From RGIG1681 sp964646345 (GTDB taxonomy: Bacteria; Bacillota; Clostridia; Christensenellales; UBA1242), in contig CAZYDU010000003.1 of assembly GCA_964646345.1 (NCBI GenBank), positions 49,558 to 113,557 on the forward strand: DNA of 64,000 nucleotides. The letters are read 5' to 3'. Position 1 is the first letter of the stretch; the number at the start of each line of letters is the position of its first letter. Under the pieces are notes generated by a model, which was not told where the DNA came from, did no database searches, and saw only the letters and a program-made list of their open reading frames with translations. Below, piece after piece: positions 52,753 through 62,670 of the stretch. The position numbers and the translations under genes were made by a program.

Positions 52753-55700
52753 AAAAGTTTATTAAATCATTTATTTTAGTGGTATGTTTAGTGTTTCCAA
52801 GTTTGTTTTGTTTAACGGCTTGTGATAATGCAGAACATGAACATGAATTTGCAACAGAATGGTCAAGCGATGCGGGCTATCACTTCCACAAATGCACAGT
52901 AGAAGGTTGTGAGGAGACAATAGATAAAACCGTTCACATTTTTGGTGATATAACGATTGACAGAACCCCAACAACTAAAAACTCTGGATTATATCATCAT
53001 GAATGTACAATTTGTCATCGAGTTGAAGAAAAAATTGTGTCTGCTTTAATTTCAACAGGTTTTGAGTTTGAATTAAATGAAGATGAAACAAGTTATACCT
53101 TAACAGGTATTGGAACTTGCACTGATACTTTTATAAATGTTCCAAACACATTTAATGGTTTGCCAGTGACGGCAATTAAAAATGAAGCATTTAACAATAC
53201 AAATATCACGGGAATAGTCTTATCTAATAATACAATTAGAATTGGCGATTATGCATTTGCAAATTGTTCACAACTTGAAAGTGTGACATTGCAAAAAGGT
53301 GTAACCACGATTGGAATGTACGCTTTTTACAAGTGCAGTAGCCTTACTAATGTCACATTACCAGCGACTATCACATCCATTGGCGTGAATTGTTTTCAAC
53401 ATTCTGGATTAACAAGTGTTGAAATTCCTGCAAATATAACCACAATTGGAGGATATACTTTTGATAGTTGCGAAAACCTTACAAATATAGTAGTTCCTAA
53501 TGGAGTTACAACAATCGGAGGAAATGCATTTAGCGGATCCATCAATCTTGAAACATTAGTAATTCCTAAAAGTGTAAAAAATATTGATATGTATATAGTA
53601 TACAATTGTCCAAAACTTTCAAAAATATTTTATACTGGCACACAAGCAGAGTGGAATACTATAAACAATCAAGGTAAAATTGATTCAACAAAATTATATT
53701 TCTATAGCGAAACAATACCTCAAAAACTCAATACAAATTTCTGGCACTATGTTGATGGTATTCCAGAATCTTGGCCTGAACATGCTGAACACACTTATGG
53801 GGAGTGGGAAAAAGATGAAACTAATCACTGGAAAACTTGCTCGTATTGTGGATTTAAAAATATAAACACTCATACATTTAGTGAAAGTTATTCATACAAT
53901 GAAACAAATCATTGGCACGAATGTGTTTGCGGAGCGCATGATGAAGATGTATCACATCCATTCAAAAATGGTATTTGTGGTGATTGTGATTTTGCACGAA
54001 TTGAACTTGCATTTAATTATGTAGAAACAAGCAATAGTTATGAAGTTTCTGGCATTGGAAGAATAACTTCAAGCGAGATTGTTATTCCTTCAACTTATGA
54101 CGATGGAACTCATGGTACACTTGCGGTAACATCAATAAAAGATTCTGCATTCAAAGACAAAACAACCATCACAAGTATAACTATACCAAATAGCGTAACA
54201 AAAATTGATATCAATGCATTTTATGGTTGCACTGGACTTAATGGTAGTGTGGTAATTCCTGATAGTGTAACAAGTATGGGTGGGCATGCATTTTATAAAT
54301 GTAGCAATCTCAAGAGTGTAATAATTGGTAGTGGCTTAGAATACATTTCATATAGTACATTTACTCAATGTTCTAGTCTTACAACTGTATCATTGGGCAA
54401 TAATATTAAAAGAATTAACACGTTTGCTTTTCAAGAATGTAGTAGCCTTACAAGTATTTTGTTCCCAGATGGCTTAACTAAAATTAGTGAAAATGCTTTT
54501 TATATGTGTGGACTTACAAGTATTGTTATACCAAATAGTGTAACTGAACTTGGAGATAATGCTTTTTCAAGTTGTTCAAATCTTACTAGTGTTGTGATTG
54601 GAAGTGGAATAACTAATATAAGTGGGACATACTTTGACAAATGTTCTAGTATTGCAAAAGTATATTATTATGGCAATAAAGAAGCATTAACAATTAATGA
54701 GCAATCGGTTATATATGGTGCAACAAAATATTATTATAGCGAAACCCAGCCAACAACTGCTGGAAACTATTGGAGATATGTTGATGGAGTCCCAACTGAA
54801 TGGATAAATATTACACTTAAAGTAAATGCAAAAACTGGCGACGACGCATTGACTTATGGCGACACAATTTCATATACTGCAAGCGATGTTGTTGCAACTG
54901 GGCTTGACAGTGGTGAATCAATAGAAAGTTTGGGTACATTAAGTTTTGTTTATTCAACTGAAGAAAATGGAACTTATACTTCAACACTTCCAAAAAATGT
55001 TGGAACATATTATGTTAAAGTTGCTGGTTGCATTTCAAATAAATATAACATTACCTATACAGCTGGAGAATTAGAAATCAAGAAAGCAAGATTGACAATC
55101 ACGGTTTTAGATAGAACTAGCGACAATGCTTTGACTTATGGAGATGATGCGGAATATTCGACCGATTTCATCACAGTGGAAGGACTTAAATATGATGACA
55201 CAATTGCAAATGCTGGCGATTTTAAATTTGAATATAAATCATCTTTATCTAGTGATTATGGTTCAGGTGTTCCAAAAAATGCAGGAACTTATAGTGTAAG
55301 AGCAGATATTACTAACAGCGCCAACTACACTTCAACTTGTGTTGAAGGCACACTTGAAATCAAAAAAGCAACATTGACTGTTACTATTCCAAATATAGAA
55401 TGTACTTATGGAACAATTAAAGGCTGTGAAACAACTATTACTGGTTTTAAATATGGAGAATATAGAGAAAGTGATCCTGAAGATACAAATCCAAACAGAA
55501 TCATTATTGAGGAAAATGCAAAATTATATAATCCAGTAACTGGAGCTGAAATACCAACTAATGGTCCTAGTACTTATATAGATGTCGGAACTTATCAATA
55601 CAGACCTTATTATACTGCAAAAAATTATGATTTTGAATATGTTCCTGGAGCAACTTATACTATTAAACCAAAAGAAATTAAAATTAAAGCAAAGGTTGTA

Positions 55701-55973
55701 TTTGAAGTACATTGTGGTGATGAGATTGATGGTTTAAATGTAGAATATTTGTATATAGATGATCATTATCCCGATAATAATATTTACTGGATAGATAGTC
55801 CATATGGACAGCCAGATAATAGAGCAATGATTACTGGAACTCTCTCTTACACAACAAACTACACAAAAGATAGTCCAGCTGGAAATTACACAATCAAAGC
55901 ACAAGGTTTAACTTGTGGATCTAGCAACTATACAATAATTTGGCTTGAAACAACATTCGAAGTTCTTGTATGA
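52749..55973 (+). CDS. BspA-like leucine-rich-repeat surface lipoprotein with MBG-type domains
   Basis: Large surface adhesin-type protein. The signal peptide ends in the lipobox LTAC (Cys 25). Two Cys/His modules (HFHKC...GC; HECTICHR) come first. Two blocks of BspA-type LRR_5 repeats (units such as ITSIGVNCFQHSGLTSVEIP) cover about residues 115-320 and 430-640, separated by CSYCG, CVCG and CGDC segments. The last ~390 residues hold three MBG-like beta domains marked by LTYGD and YTAGELEIKKA strands. BspA proteins bind host matrix or other bacteria. It is coupled to the TetR gene. A decayed copy follows downstream. Confidence 0.88.
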   Translation: MKKFIKSFILVVCLVFPSLFCLTACDNAEHEHEFATEWSSDAGYHFHKCTVEGCEETIDKTVHIFGDITIDRTPTTKNSGLYHHECTICHRVEEKIVSALISTGFEFELNEDETSYTLTGIGTCTDTFINVPNTFNGLPVTAIKNEAFNNTNITGIVLSNNTIRIGDYAFANCSQLESVTLQKGVTTIGMYAFYKCSSLTNVTLPATITSIGVNCFQHSGLTSVEIPANITTIGGYTFDSCENLTNIVVPNGVTTIGGNAFSGSINLETLVIPKSVKNIDMYIVYNCPKLSKIFYTGTQAEWNTINNQGKIDSTKLYFYSETIPQKLNTNFWHYVDGIPESWPEHAEHTYGEWEKDETNHWKTCSYCGFKNINTHTFSESYSYNETNHWHECVCGAHDEDVSHPFKNGICGDCDFARIELAFNYVETSNSYEVSGIGRITSSEIVIPSTYDDGTHGTLAVTSIKDSAFKDKTTITSITIPNSVTKIDINAFYGCTGLNGSVVIPDSVTSMGGHAFYKCSNLKSVIIGSGLEYISYSTFTQCSSLTTVSLGNNIKRINTFAFQECSSLTSILFPDGLTKISENAFYMCGLTSIVIPNSVTELGDNAFSSCSNLTSVVIGSGITNISGTYFDKCSSIAKVYYYGNKEALTINEQSVIYGATKYYYSETQPTTAGNYWRYVDGVPTEWINITLKVNAKTGDDALTYGDTISYTASDVVATGLDSGESIESLGTLSFVYSTEENGTYTSTLPKNVGTYYVKVAGCISNKYNITYTAGELEIKKARLTITVLDRTSDNALTYGDDAEYSTDFITVEGLKYDDTIANAGDFKFEYKSSLSSDYGSGVPKNAGTYSVRADITNSANYTSTCVEGTLEIKKATLTVTIPNIECTYGTIKGCETTITGFKYGEYRESDPEDTNPNRIIIEENAKLYNPVTGAEIPTNGPSTYIDVGTYQYRPYYTAKNYDFEYVPGATYTIKPKEIKIKAKVVFEVHCGDEIDGLNVEYLYIDDHYPDNNIYWIDSPYGQPDNRAMITGTLSYTTNYTKDSPAGNYTIKAQGLTCGSSNYTIIWLETTFEVLV

Positions 55974-56042
55974 AATGAGTAAAGTGATTTTGAAACAAAA
56001 GAAAAGCGATAGATTTGAATTTTTATTTAGTGCTTGAATTTT

Positions 56043-56070
56043 AAAAGGTATCGCATTTCGATACCTTTTA
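56043..56070. terminator. Terminator after the first BspA-like gene
   Basis: AAAAGGTATCG and CGATACCTTTT; an exact copy follows the second BspA gene remnant. Confidence 0.75.
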
Positions 56071-56079
56071 ATTGATTAC

Positions 56080-56217
56080 CTAATTACTTACACAATTCAA
56101 AATGTTTAATATCGGTTTTAGGCTTAAACAATTTCTTAAAATTTCGTTTGTTTCAAGATGATGTGTCAGTGCAAATGGTGTTCCAAATCCTTGGATAACA
56201 ACAGGAGAATCATTTTT
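56080..56217 (-). pseudogene. Remnant of an unidentified gene
   Basis: On the minus strand about 44 codons are open to a TAG, reading DSPVVIQGFGTPFALTHHLE and ending NILNCVSN. It has no start of its own: upstream it runs straight into a copy of the tetR 3' end. It looks like the C-terminus of a protein truncated when the BspA gene was duplicated. The family is not recognised. Confidence 0.35.
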
Positions 56218-56267
56218 AAGCAATCTTTGAAAATGTTTATAGAAGATGGTAAAGGAAAGAAAGGTTT
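56217..56267 (+). pseudogene. Duplicated 3' end of tetR
   Basis: About 50 bp match the last 50 bp of the tetR gene (GCAATCTTTGAARATG onward) with a few changes, directly before the second BspA start. It marks the left breakpoint of a tandem duplication and supplies the ribosome-binding region for the copy. Confidence 0.75.
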
Positions 56268-58394
56268 ATGAAAAAGTTTATTAAAACATTTATTTTAGTG
56301 ATATGTTTAATGTTACCAGCAATGTTTTGTTTGACTGCTTGTGATAATCACAAGCATAAGTATGCCACAGAATGGTCAAGCGATGCAAACTATCACTATC
56401 ACAAATGTATAGAAGATGGGTGTGAAGCAATGCAGGATAAGACAATTCACACTTTTGGCGAGTGGACAACAAGCACAAATGCAACTTGCACGGAAAATGG
56501 CGAAAAATATAGAGAGTGCTTAGAGTGTGGACATCGGGAAATTCAAGCCATTTCTGCAACTGGGCACACTTTTGGTGAATTTATTATAGATGAAACTCCA
56601 ACAACACAATGTGCAGGAGAAGGTCATCGTGAATGTTCAGTTTGCCATGAAATAAGTAAAACAACTATATCTCCATTAAAATCAATAGGGCTATCTTTCG
56701 CATTAAATGAAGACGAAAAAAGTTATACATTAACGGGGATTGGAACTTGCGCTGACACATATATAAACATTCCTAACACACATAATAGTTTGCCGGTTAC
56801 AGCGATTGGGTCTTCTGCGTTTAGTGGAAATACAAATATCAAGGGGATAAATTTATCAAATAACATAACAAGCATAGGATACTCTGCTTTCAGTAATTGT
56901 GAAAATTTAGAAGACTTAGTAATTACCGATGGTGTAACAACGTTAGGAGAGTTTGCGTTCGCTTGGTGTGGGAATCTTAAAAGTGTAACTATCGGTAATG
57001 GGTTGCTTACAATTAGTCGTTCTGCATTCCAAGAATGTTTTAAACTGACAGAAGTAACAATAGGGAATAATGTTACAGAGATTGGTAATTCTGCATTTTT
57101 CACTTGTTCAGGTCTTGAAACTATGGTTATTTCAGAAAATGTAACAACCATTGGTGACTCCGCATTTGCCGATTGTGGGAAACTTAAGAACATAATAATA
57201 CCAAATAGCATAACATCAATGGGGCGAATATTTAATAATAATCTTAGCCTTTCATGCATATTTTATGCGGGCTCAAAAACACAATGGAACAATATAAACA
57301 TAGAGTCAGACACTTTTCCTGAGTTGACAAAAGTTTATTATTACAGCGAAAGAATTCCGCAAGAATTGGGAGTGAAATCTTGGTATTATTATAATGGAGA
57401 GCCAAGAACTCGGCTGATTCACTTTGAACACTCTTATGGAGATTGGAAAAAAGATGAAATTAATCACTGGCGAGTTTGTCCAGATTGCGAATATTTGGAT
57501 AAAAACGCTCATACATTTGCTGAAACCTACTCAAGTAATGAAACAGACCACTGGCGAGTTTGTCCAGATTGCGAGTATCAGGAAAAAAATACTCACGCAT
57601 TTGCAAGCACTTATTCAAGTAATGAAACTAATCACTGGTACGAGTGTGTTTGTGGGGCTCGAATTGAAGATGTGACGCACACATTTAAAAATGGGGTGTG
57701 TGAAGATTGTGAGTATGCACGAATTGAACTTGCATTCAATTATTTGGAATTAAGCAACAGTTATGAAGTTGCTGGGATTGGACGAGTTTCGTCAAGAGAG
57801 ATTGTTGTTCCTTTAACTTATGATGATGGAGTGCATGGCACACTGGCGGTGACTTCAATTGGTGATGAGGCATTTAAAAATAGCAATATCGCTATAATTA
57901 CTTTAACAGAAAACATAACAAACATCGGAATGTATGCCTTTTATGGAAGTTCACTTATTCAAATTCAATCGCTATTAAGAGTGACGACTATTGGGAAGTG
58001 GGCATTTGCACAAAGTCGGTTGGAATCAATTGAGCTTCCATCAAATATAACAACCATTGAAGAAAAAGCATTTTATGAATGCAACCGGCTGTCGATGATA
58101 ATAATTCCAAATGGGGTTGAAACCATCAAAAAAGATGCATTTGGTGGTTGCCAAAGTATGAATAGCATAATAATTCCGGTTAGTGTTAATGAAATCGAGG
58201 AGGGCGCATTCGCCAACTTGACAATGCTTTTAGTGATAGGCTATGAAGGTTCAGAAGCCGAGTTTGGTAATATAACTATAAATAATCAAAGCGGAATTGA
58301 TTTAAATAAAATGTGTTATTACAGCGAAACCCAGCCAACAACAGAGGGTAAATATTGGCACTATAATGACCAAGGTCAGCGTATATATTGGTAA
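56268..58394 (+). CDS. BspA-like LRR surface lipoprotein, shortened duplicate
   Basis: Closely related to the 1074-residue protein upstream. Signal peptide and lipobox LTAC (Cys 25) are nearly the same. It has an extra Cys/His module (CLECGHRE near residue 84). LRR_5 repeats lie at about 145-350 and 495-680, with four modules between them, including a tandem VCPDCEY pair near residues 410 and 435. It ends after the YYSETQPTT...YWHY segment, where the parent continues into MBG domains; the stop appears after a short divergent tail. The missing C-terminal part survives as a remnant downstream. No promoter is visible; expression probably depends on read-through or is low. Confidence 0.82.
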   Translation: MKKFIKTFILVICLMLPAMFCLTACDNHKHKYATEWSSDANYHYHKCIEDGCEAMQDKTIHTFGEWTTSTNATCTENGEKYRECLECGHREIQAISATGHTFGEFIIDETPTTQCAGEGHRECSVCHEISKTTISPLKSIGLSFALNEDEKSYTLTGIGTCADTYINIPNTHNSLPVTAIGSSAFSGNTNIKGINLSNNITSIGYSAFSNCENLEDLVITDGVTTLGEFAFAWCGNLKSVTIGNGLLTISRSAFQECFKLTEVTIGNNVTEIGNSAFFTCSGLETMVISENVTTIGDSAFADCGKLKNIIIPNSITSMGRIFNNNLSLSCIFYAGSKTQWNNINIESDTFPELTKVYYYSERIPQELGVKSWYYYNGEPRTRLIHFEHSYGDWKKDEINHWRVCPDCEYLDKNAHTFAETYSSNETDHWRVCPDCEYQEKNTHAFASTYSSNETNHWYECVCGARIEDVTHTFKNGVCEDCEYARIELAFNYLELSNSYEVAGIGRVSSREIVVPLTYDDGVHGTLAVTSIGDEAFKNSNIAIITLTENITNIGMYAFYGSSLIQIQSLLRVTTIGKWAFAQSRLESIELPSNITTIEEKAFYECNRLSMIIIPNGVETIKKDAFGGCQSMNSIIIPVSVNEIEEGAFANLTMLLVIGYEGSEAEFGNITINNQSGIDLNKMCYYSETQPTTEGKYWHYNDQGQRIYW

Positions 58395-58827
58395 AAACAA
58401 ATTAAAGCATAAACAAACAAATATAACATTACCTATACAGCTGGAGAATTAGAAATCAAGGGCAAGATTGACAATCACAGTTTCAAGTCGAACTGGCGAC
58501 AATGCTTTTACTTATGGAGCACGTGGAACTTATATAATTAAACCAAAAGAAGTTGAAGTTAGAGTAAAAATTGAAAAATCATTAGTCTATGGTGATGAGT
58601 TAACTGCAAGTGATGTAAAATATTTGGATAATGAGTTTAATTATGAATGGGGTGAAGATGTAGAAATTGTATACTAAGGTCAGATTACTGGAACTCTCTC
58701 TTACGCAACAAACTACACAAAAGATAGTCCAGCTGGAGAGTGCACAATCAAAGCACAAGGTTTAGTTTGTGCATCTGGTAACTATAAAATAATTTATCTT
58801 GAAACAACATTCACAGTTACTGAAAAT
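58395..58827 (+). pseudogene. Decayed MBG-domain 3' end of the duplicated BspA gene
   Basis: Sequence resembling the parent's 55040-55970 region continues here, but with about 500 bp deleted in the middle (from the LTYGD strand directly to the YTIKPKE strand), a lost base near 58464 and an in-frame stop near 58676. A 69-codon open stretch from 58468 is part of this remnant and has no ribosome-binding site. The stretch is non-functional as coding sequence. Confidence 0.8.
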
Positions 58828-58927
58828 AATGAGTAAAGTGATTTTGAAACAAAAGAAAAGCGATAGATTTGAATTTTTATTTAGTGCTTGAATTTTAAAA
58901 GGTATCGCATTTCGATACCTTTTAATT
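58828..58927. repeat. 100-bp perfect copy of 55974-56073
   Basis: The region just after each BspA gene, including the GGTATCG...CGATACC terminator (58897-58924 here), is identical in both places at an offset of 2854 bp. This is the right end of the duplicated unit. Confidence 0.9.
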
Positions 58928-58992
58928 TTTGATTAACTAATATTTTGAGTTTTAATGTTTATGTTATATTTGACGTAAGGAAGGTGTTTATT

Positions 58993-61900
58993 ATGGATGA
59001 AAATGAAAAGAAAGAAGTAAATAATACGAATGAGACGATTAATGAAAAACAAAAAAATACAAGAAAAACGATGATTGTTAGCATTTCTTGTATAATTGTT
59101 GCACTGATAATGCTCTTTATGTTTTTGGTGCTATATTATAATAGACACACTCACGAGTTTAACGAAACATGGGTAATAGATGACACCAGCCACTGGCATA
59201 AATGCACTGGTTGTGAAGAAATAAAAGATAAAACAGAACACATTTATGATAATGACTGCGATACAACTTGCAACGTGTGTGGAAAGGCGAGAACTGCAAT
59301 TCATACTTATGATAATGATTGCGATACCGATTGCAATATTTGCGGACTAACCAGAACTATAACTCATTCATTTGGTACAGATTGGTATGCTGTAAATGAC
59401 GGACACTATCATAAATGTTCAAATTGTAATGCGGAATCGACTCATGAAACACATTCATTTGTTGATGGTAAGTGTTCGATTTGTGATTTTGTTGAAGAAA
59501 CACAAGGACTTGCTTATTCATTTATTGATGACGATCCAGAAAACGAACCATATTATGAAGTTACAGGAATTGGAACTGCAACAGCAAAGCATATTAAAAT
59601 TCCAGAAACTTATAATGATGGAACACATGGCGAACACCCAGTAAAAAGCATTGGAGATAATGCTTTTAAAGTAACAAGCCTGACAGGACAAGAAATAAAC
59701 CTTTTGAGTGTTACATTTTTAGATAACATGGAAACGATTGGATTTAATTCGTTTAATGGATGTTCTAATATGTCAAGTATAAATTTTTCAAACACAATTA
59801 CAAAAATAGGTGATGGCGCATTTTCTTCTTGTATGGCAGTTACAAATATCACACTCCCAAATAATTTGAAAGAAATAGGCGATGGTGCGTTTATGTTGGT
59901 TAATTTTGCAAGCATAAATATTCCTGCAAGTGTAGAAACCATTGGTTTGAATCCATTTATGTGGTGTGAAAATTTAACAACAATAACTGTTGATAGTGAA
60001 AACACACATTTCGAAATTATAAATAATTGTTTAGTTGATGTAGTAAATAAACAATTAATAAAAGGTTTTAATTATTCAAACATTCCAACAAATAGCGAAA
60101 AAGTTACAACAATAGGAGCATATGCTTTTGCTTCTTTAACTGGTGCTACAAATTTAAAAATCCCAAACAATATTACAAAATTAGATGAGAGTGCATTTGC
60201 ATATTGTGAAAAAATTGTTTCGGTTGAAATTCCTGTTGGACTTACGGAAATTATCGCTTATTCATTTAGCGGTTGTTCAAGTTTAACAACAGTTTATTAT
60301 GGTGGAAATCAATCTCAATGGGGTCAAATTCAAATAAGTGGTTCTGGCAATAGTTATATAACTGACGCAACAAATTACTATTACAGTGAAACAATGCCAC
60401 AAGAATTAGATGTTAATGCTTGGAGATATGTTGATGGCGTTGCAACTGCATGGCCAGAACATTTATCTCACACTTACGATACCGATTGCGACACCGATTG
60501 TAACGTGTGTGGAAAGGCGAGAACGGTAACTCATACTTATGATAATGATTGCGATACCGATTGCAATATTTGCGGACTAACCAGAACTATAACTCATTCA
60601 TTTGGTACAGATTGGTATGCTGTAAATGACGGACACTATCATAAATGTTCAAATTGTAATGCGGAATCGACTCATGAAACACATTCATTTGTTGATGGTA
60701 AGTGTTCGATTTGTGATTTTGTTGAAGAAACACAAGGACTTGCTTATTCATTTATTGATGACGATCCAGAAAACGAACCATATTATGAAGTTACAGGAAT
60801 TGGAACTGCAACAGCAAAGCATATTAAAATTCCAGAAACTTATAATGATGGAACACATGGCGAACACCCAATAAAAAGTGTTGGGTTTAGTGCATTTATG
60901 GAAAATCATGATTTGCTAAGTGTAGACTTTACACATATAACAAAAATGGGGTATATGGCTTTTGCGGATTGTATTTCAATTACAAAGATAATTATTCCAG
61001 CTGGATTGACTGATATTGATTCTTCTCCATTTTTGGGTTGCATTGGGGTTACTAATATAACTGTTGAAAGTGGGAATAGTAAATATTGTATAATACAAAA
61101 TTGTTTAGTCGATAGTGAAATTGGCACAATAATCAATGGTTTTAGTAATTCAACTATTCCTACCACAGGTGTAACAAAAATCGGAATGTCTGCTTTTGCT
61201 TCATTGACTAATTTAACAAGTATTAACATTCCTGCAAATATTACGGAAATTGAAGATATTGCTTTTAGTGGGTGTGGAAACTTGACTTTAACAGTTGATG
61301 AAGAAAACGCGGTTTATTACTCTGCTGGAAATTGCTTGATTGAAACCGAAACAGGAACTTTATTGAGTGCATTTAATAGTTCAGTAATTCCTAATGATGA
61401 TACTGTAACTTCTATTGCTCATTATGCATTTATGTTTTTAACTGAAATGGAGTCAATTGTTATTCCTTCTTCTATAACATCTATTGGTTCTTATGCATTC
61501 GTGGGTTGTACCTTTACTACTGTATATTTTGGTGGGACTGAATCGCAATGGAACAGTATGACCAAGGGTTCAACAAATGGTCCACTAACAACAGCTACAA
61601 GATACTATTTCAGTGCAAACGAGCCTACAACAACTGGCAACTATTGGCACTACGTTGAAGGTATTCCAACGGCTTGGCCTGAAAGAACGACATATAAGGT
61701 TGAACACTATACCGAAAAACTTGACGGAACTTATGAACTTGCTGAAACTGAAAATAAGGTTGGAGCAATCAACACCACCGCAACTGCAACCATAAAAACT
61801 GGTACAGGTTATGATTACTTTGAACACGACGAATCCAACACAAACAATCGTGAAAGCGAAACAATCACTGCCGACGGAAATCTTGTTTTGAAAGTTTATT

Positions 61901-62451
61901 ACAAGAGAAAAATTGGCACTTTGTTAATTTCTAAAGAAACTGGAATTGACACCGTTTCGGCAAGCGGAAGTGGTGTAACAGCCACTACAGGCTCTGCATC
62001 TTATACAAGATATCGTGTTAAATATGGTGCAATCGTAACACTTTCGGCAACTGCAAGTGCTGGGTATACATTTGCAGGTTGGGAAAGTGGCTCACTTATC
62101 TTATCTAACAACACTTATACACAAACTTCTTTGGAAATTATGGTTACAGCAAAAGCAACTGCAAATACATATACTATTGCTTTCAATAGCAATGGCGGTG
62201 AGGGCGAGATGACAAGCTTGACAGATGTTACTTATACCGAAAACAAAACTCTTACAGAAAACACATTCACAAGGACTGGCTATACATTCTTGGGCTGGGC
62301 AACAACTTCAACTGGTTCAAAAGTCTATGACGATGGGCAATCAGTTAGCGGACTTACTGCAACAAATGGCGAAACCGTTACTCTTTATGCGGTTTGGCAA
62401 GAAAATTCTAGCGAAGGTTCAGGAACTGAAGAAGGTTCTGGCGGAGAATAA
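58993..62451 (+). CDS. Type II membrane-anchored LRR protein with InlB-B-like repeats
   Basis: The ATG at 58993 has an AAGGAAGG site. A cytoplasmic charged start is followed by one helix (about residues 26-50), so the bulk is outside. Cys/His modules with a repeated YDNDCDT-CN-CG pattern precede each of two LRR_5 blocks (about residues 215-480 and 625-880). The C-terminus has a VEHYTEKLDGTYEL (MucBP-like) domain, a GYTFAGWES strand unit and a Listeria-Bacteroides repeat (FTRTGYTFLGW ... VTLYAVW). The tail is Ser/Gly/Glu-rich with no LPXTG. Residues ~104-216 and ~514-626 are identical owing to a 340-bp DNA repeat. Confidence 0.85.
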   Translation: MDENEKKEVNNTNETINEKQKNTRKTMIVSISCIIVALIMLFMFLVLYYNRHTHEFNETWVIDDTSHWHKCTGCEEIKDKTEHIYDNDCDTTCNVCGKARTAIHTYDNDCDTDCNICGLTRTITHSFGTDWYAVNDGHYHKCSNCNAESTHETHSFVDGKCSICDFVEETQGLAYSFIDDDPENEPYYEVTGIGTATAKHIKIPETYNDGTHGEHPVKSIGDNAFKVTSLTGQEINLLSVTFLDNMETIGFNSFNGCSNMSSINFSNTITKIGDGAFSSCMAVTNITLPNNLKEIGDGAFMLVNFASINIPASVETIGLNPFMWCENLTTITVDSENTHFEIINNCLVDVVNKQLIKGFNYSNIPTNSEKVTTIGAYAFASLTGATNLKIPNNITKLDESAFAYCEKIVSVEIPVGLTEIIAYSFSGCSSLTTVYYGGNQSQWGQIQISGSGNSYITDATNYYYSETMPQELDVNAWRYVDGVATAWPEHLSHTYDTDCDTDCNVCGKARTVTHTYDNDCDTDCNICGLTRTITHSFGTDWYAVNDGHYHKCSNCNAESTHETHSFVDGKCSICDFVEETQGLAYSFIDDDPENEPYYEVTGIGTATAKHIKIPETYNDGTHGEHPIKSVGFSAFMENHDLLSVDFTHITKMGYMAFADCISITKIIIPAGLTDIDSSPFLGCIGVTNITVESGNSKYCIIQNCLVDSEIGTIINGFSNSTIPTTGVTKIGMSAFASLTNLTSINIPANITEIEDIAFSGCGNLTLTVDEENAVYYSAGNCLIETETGTLLSAFNSSVIPNDDTVTSIAHYAFMFLTEMESIVIPSSITSIGSYAFVGCTFTTVYFGGTESQWNSMTKGSTNGPLTTATRYYFSANEPTTTGNYWHYVEGIPTAWPERTTYKVEHYTEKLDGTYELAETENKVGAINTTATATIKTGTGYDYFEHDESNTNNRESETITADGNLVLKVYYKRKIGTLLISKETGIDTVSASGSGVTATTGSASYTRYRVKYGAIVTLSATASAGYTFAGWESGSLILSNNTYTQTSLEIMVTAKATANTYTIAFNSNGGEGEMTSLTDVTYTENKTLTENTFTRTGYTFLGWATTSTGSKVYDDGQSVSGLTATNGETVTLYAVWQENSSEGSGTEEGSGGE
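59301..59640 (+). repeat. 340-bp direct repeat, copy 1
   Basis: Identical at every base to 60531-60870, offset 1230 bp (410 codons, in frame). Encodes a Cys/His module and the start of an LRR block. Confidence 0.95.
60531..60870 (+). repeat. 340-bp direct repeat, copy 2
   Basis: Second copy; flanking codons diverge at once on both sides. Confidence 0.95.
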
Positions 62452-62508
62452 ACGAAAGTATTATTAATTTTTTAGCCGATAGTGCAATCAACTGAATTTA
62501 AACTAAAG

Positions 62509-62537
62509 AAAAACCATGGATAACCCGTGGTTTTTTT
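62509..62537 (+). terminator. Terminator of the large LRR gene
   Basis: AAACCATGG and CCGTGGTTT (G-T pair allowed), then T7. Confidence 0.65.
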
Positions 62538-62640
62538 GTAGTTAGATAGTGCTATTTTGCAAGTTTTGGATTTTATTGCGACCCGAAAAAAATAATATTG
62601 ACTGTTAATTGAATAATGCCCGACATCATGCAAAGGTTAT

Positions 62641-62663
62641 TGTAATTTATATTTGTAAATTAC
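62641..62663. other. Inverted repeat
   Basis: TGTAATTTA and TAAATTACA with a five-base loop, just after the XRE pseudogene stop. It could be its terminator or an operator. Confidence 0.5.
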
Positions 62664-62670
62664 ATATTAT

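Noticed and set aside
59396..60874. Two identical 82-codon frames
   Set aside because: They are out-of-frame readings of the 340-bp repeat inside the large LRR gene.
46992..62451. Sortase-anchored (LPXTG) surface proteins
   Set aside because: No LPXTG-like motif; anchors are lipoboxes, N-terminal helices or a C-terminal helix.
52749..62451. Insertion sequence carrying the BspA genes
   Set aside because: No transposase or terminal inverted repeats; the structure is explained by tandem duplication.
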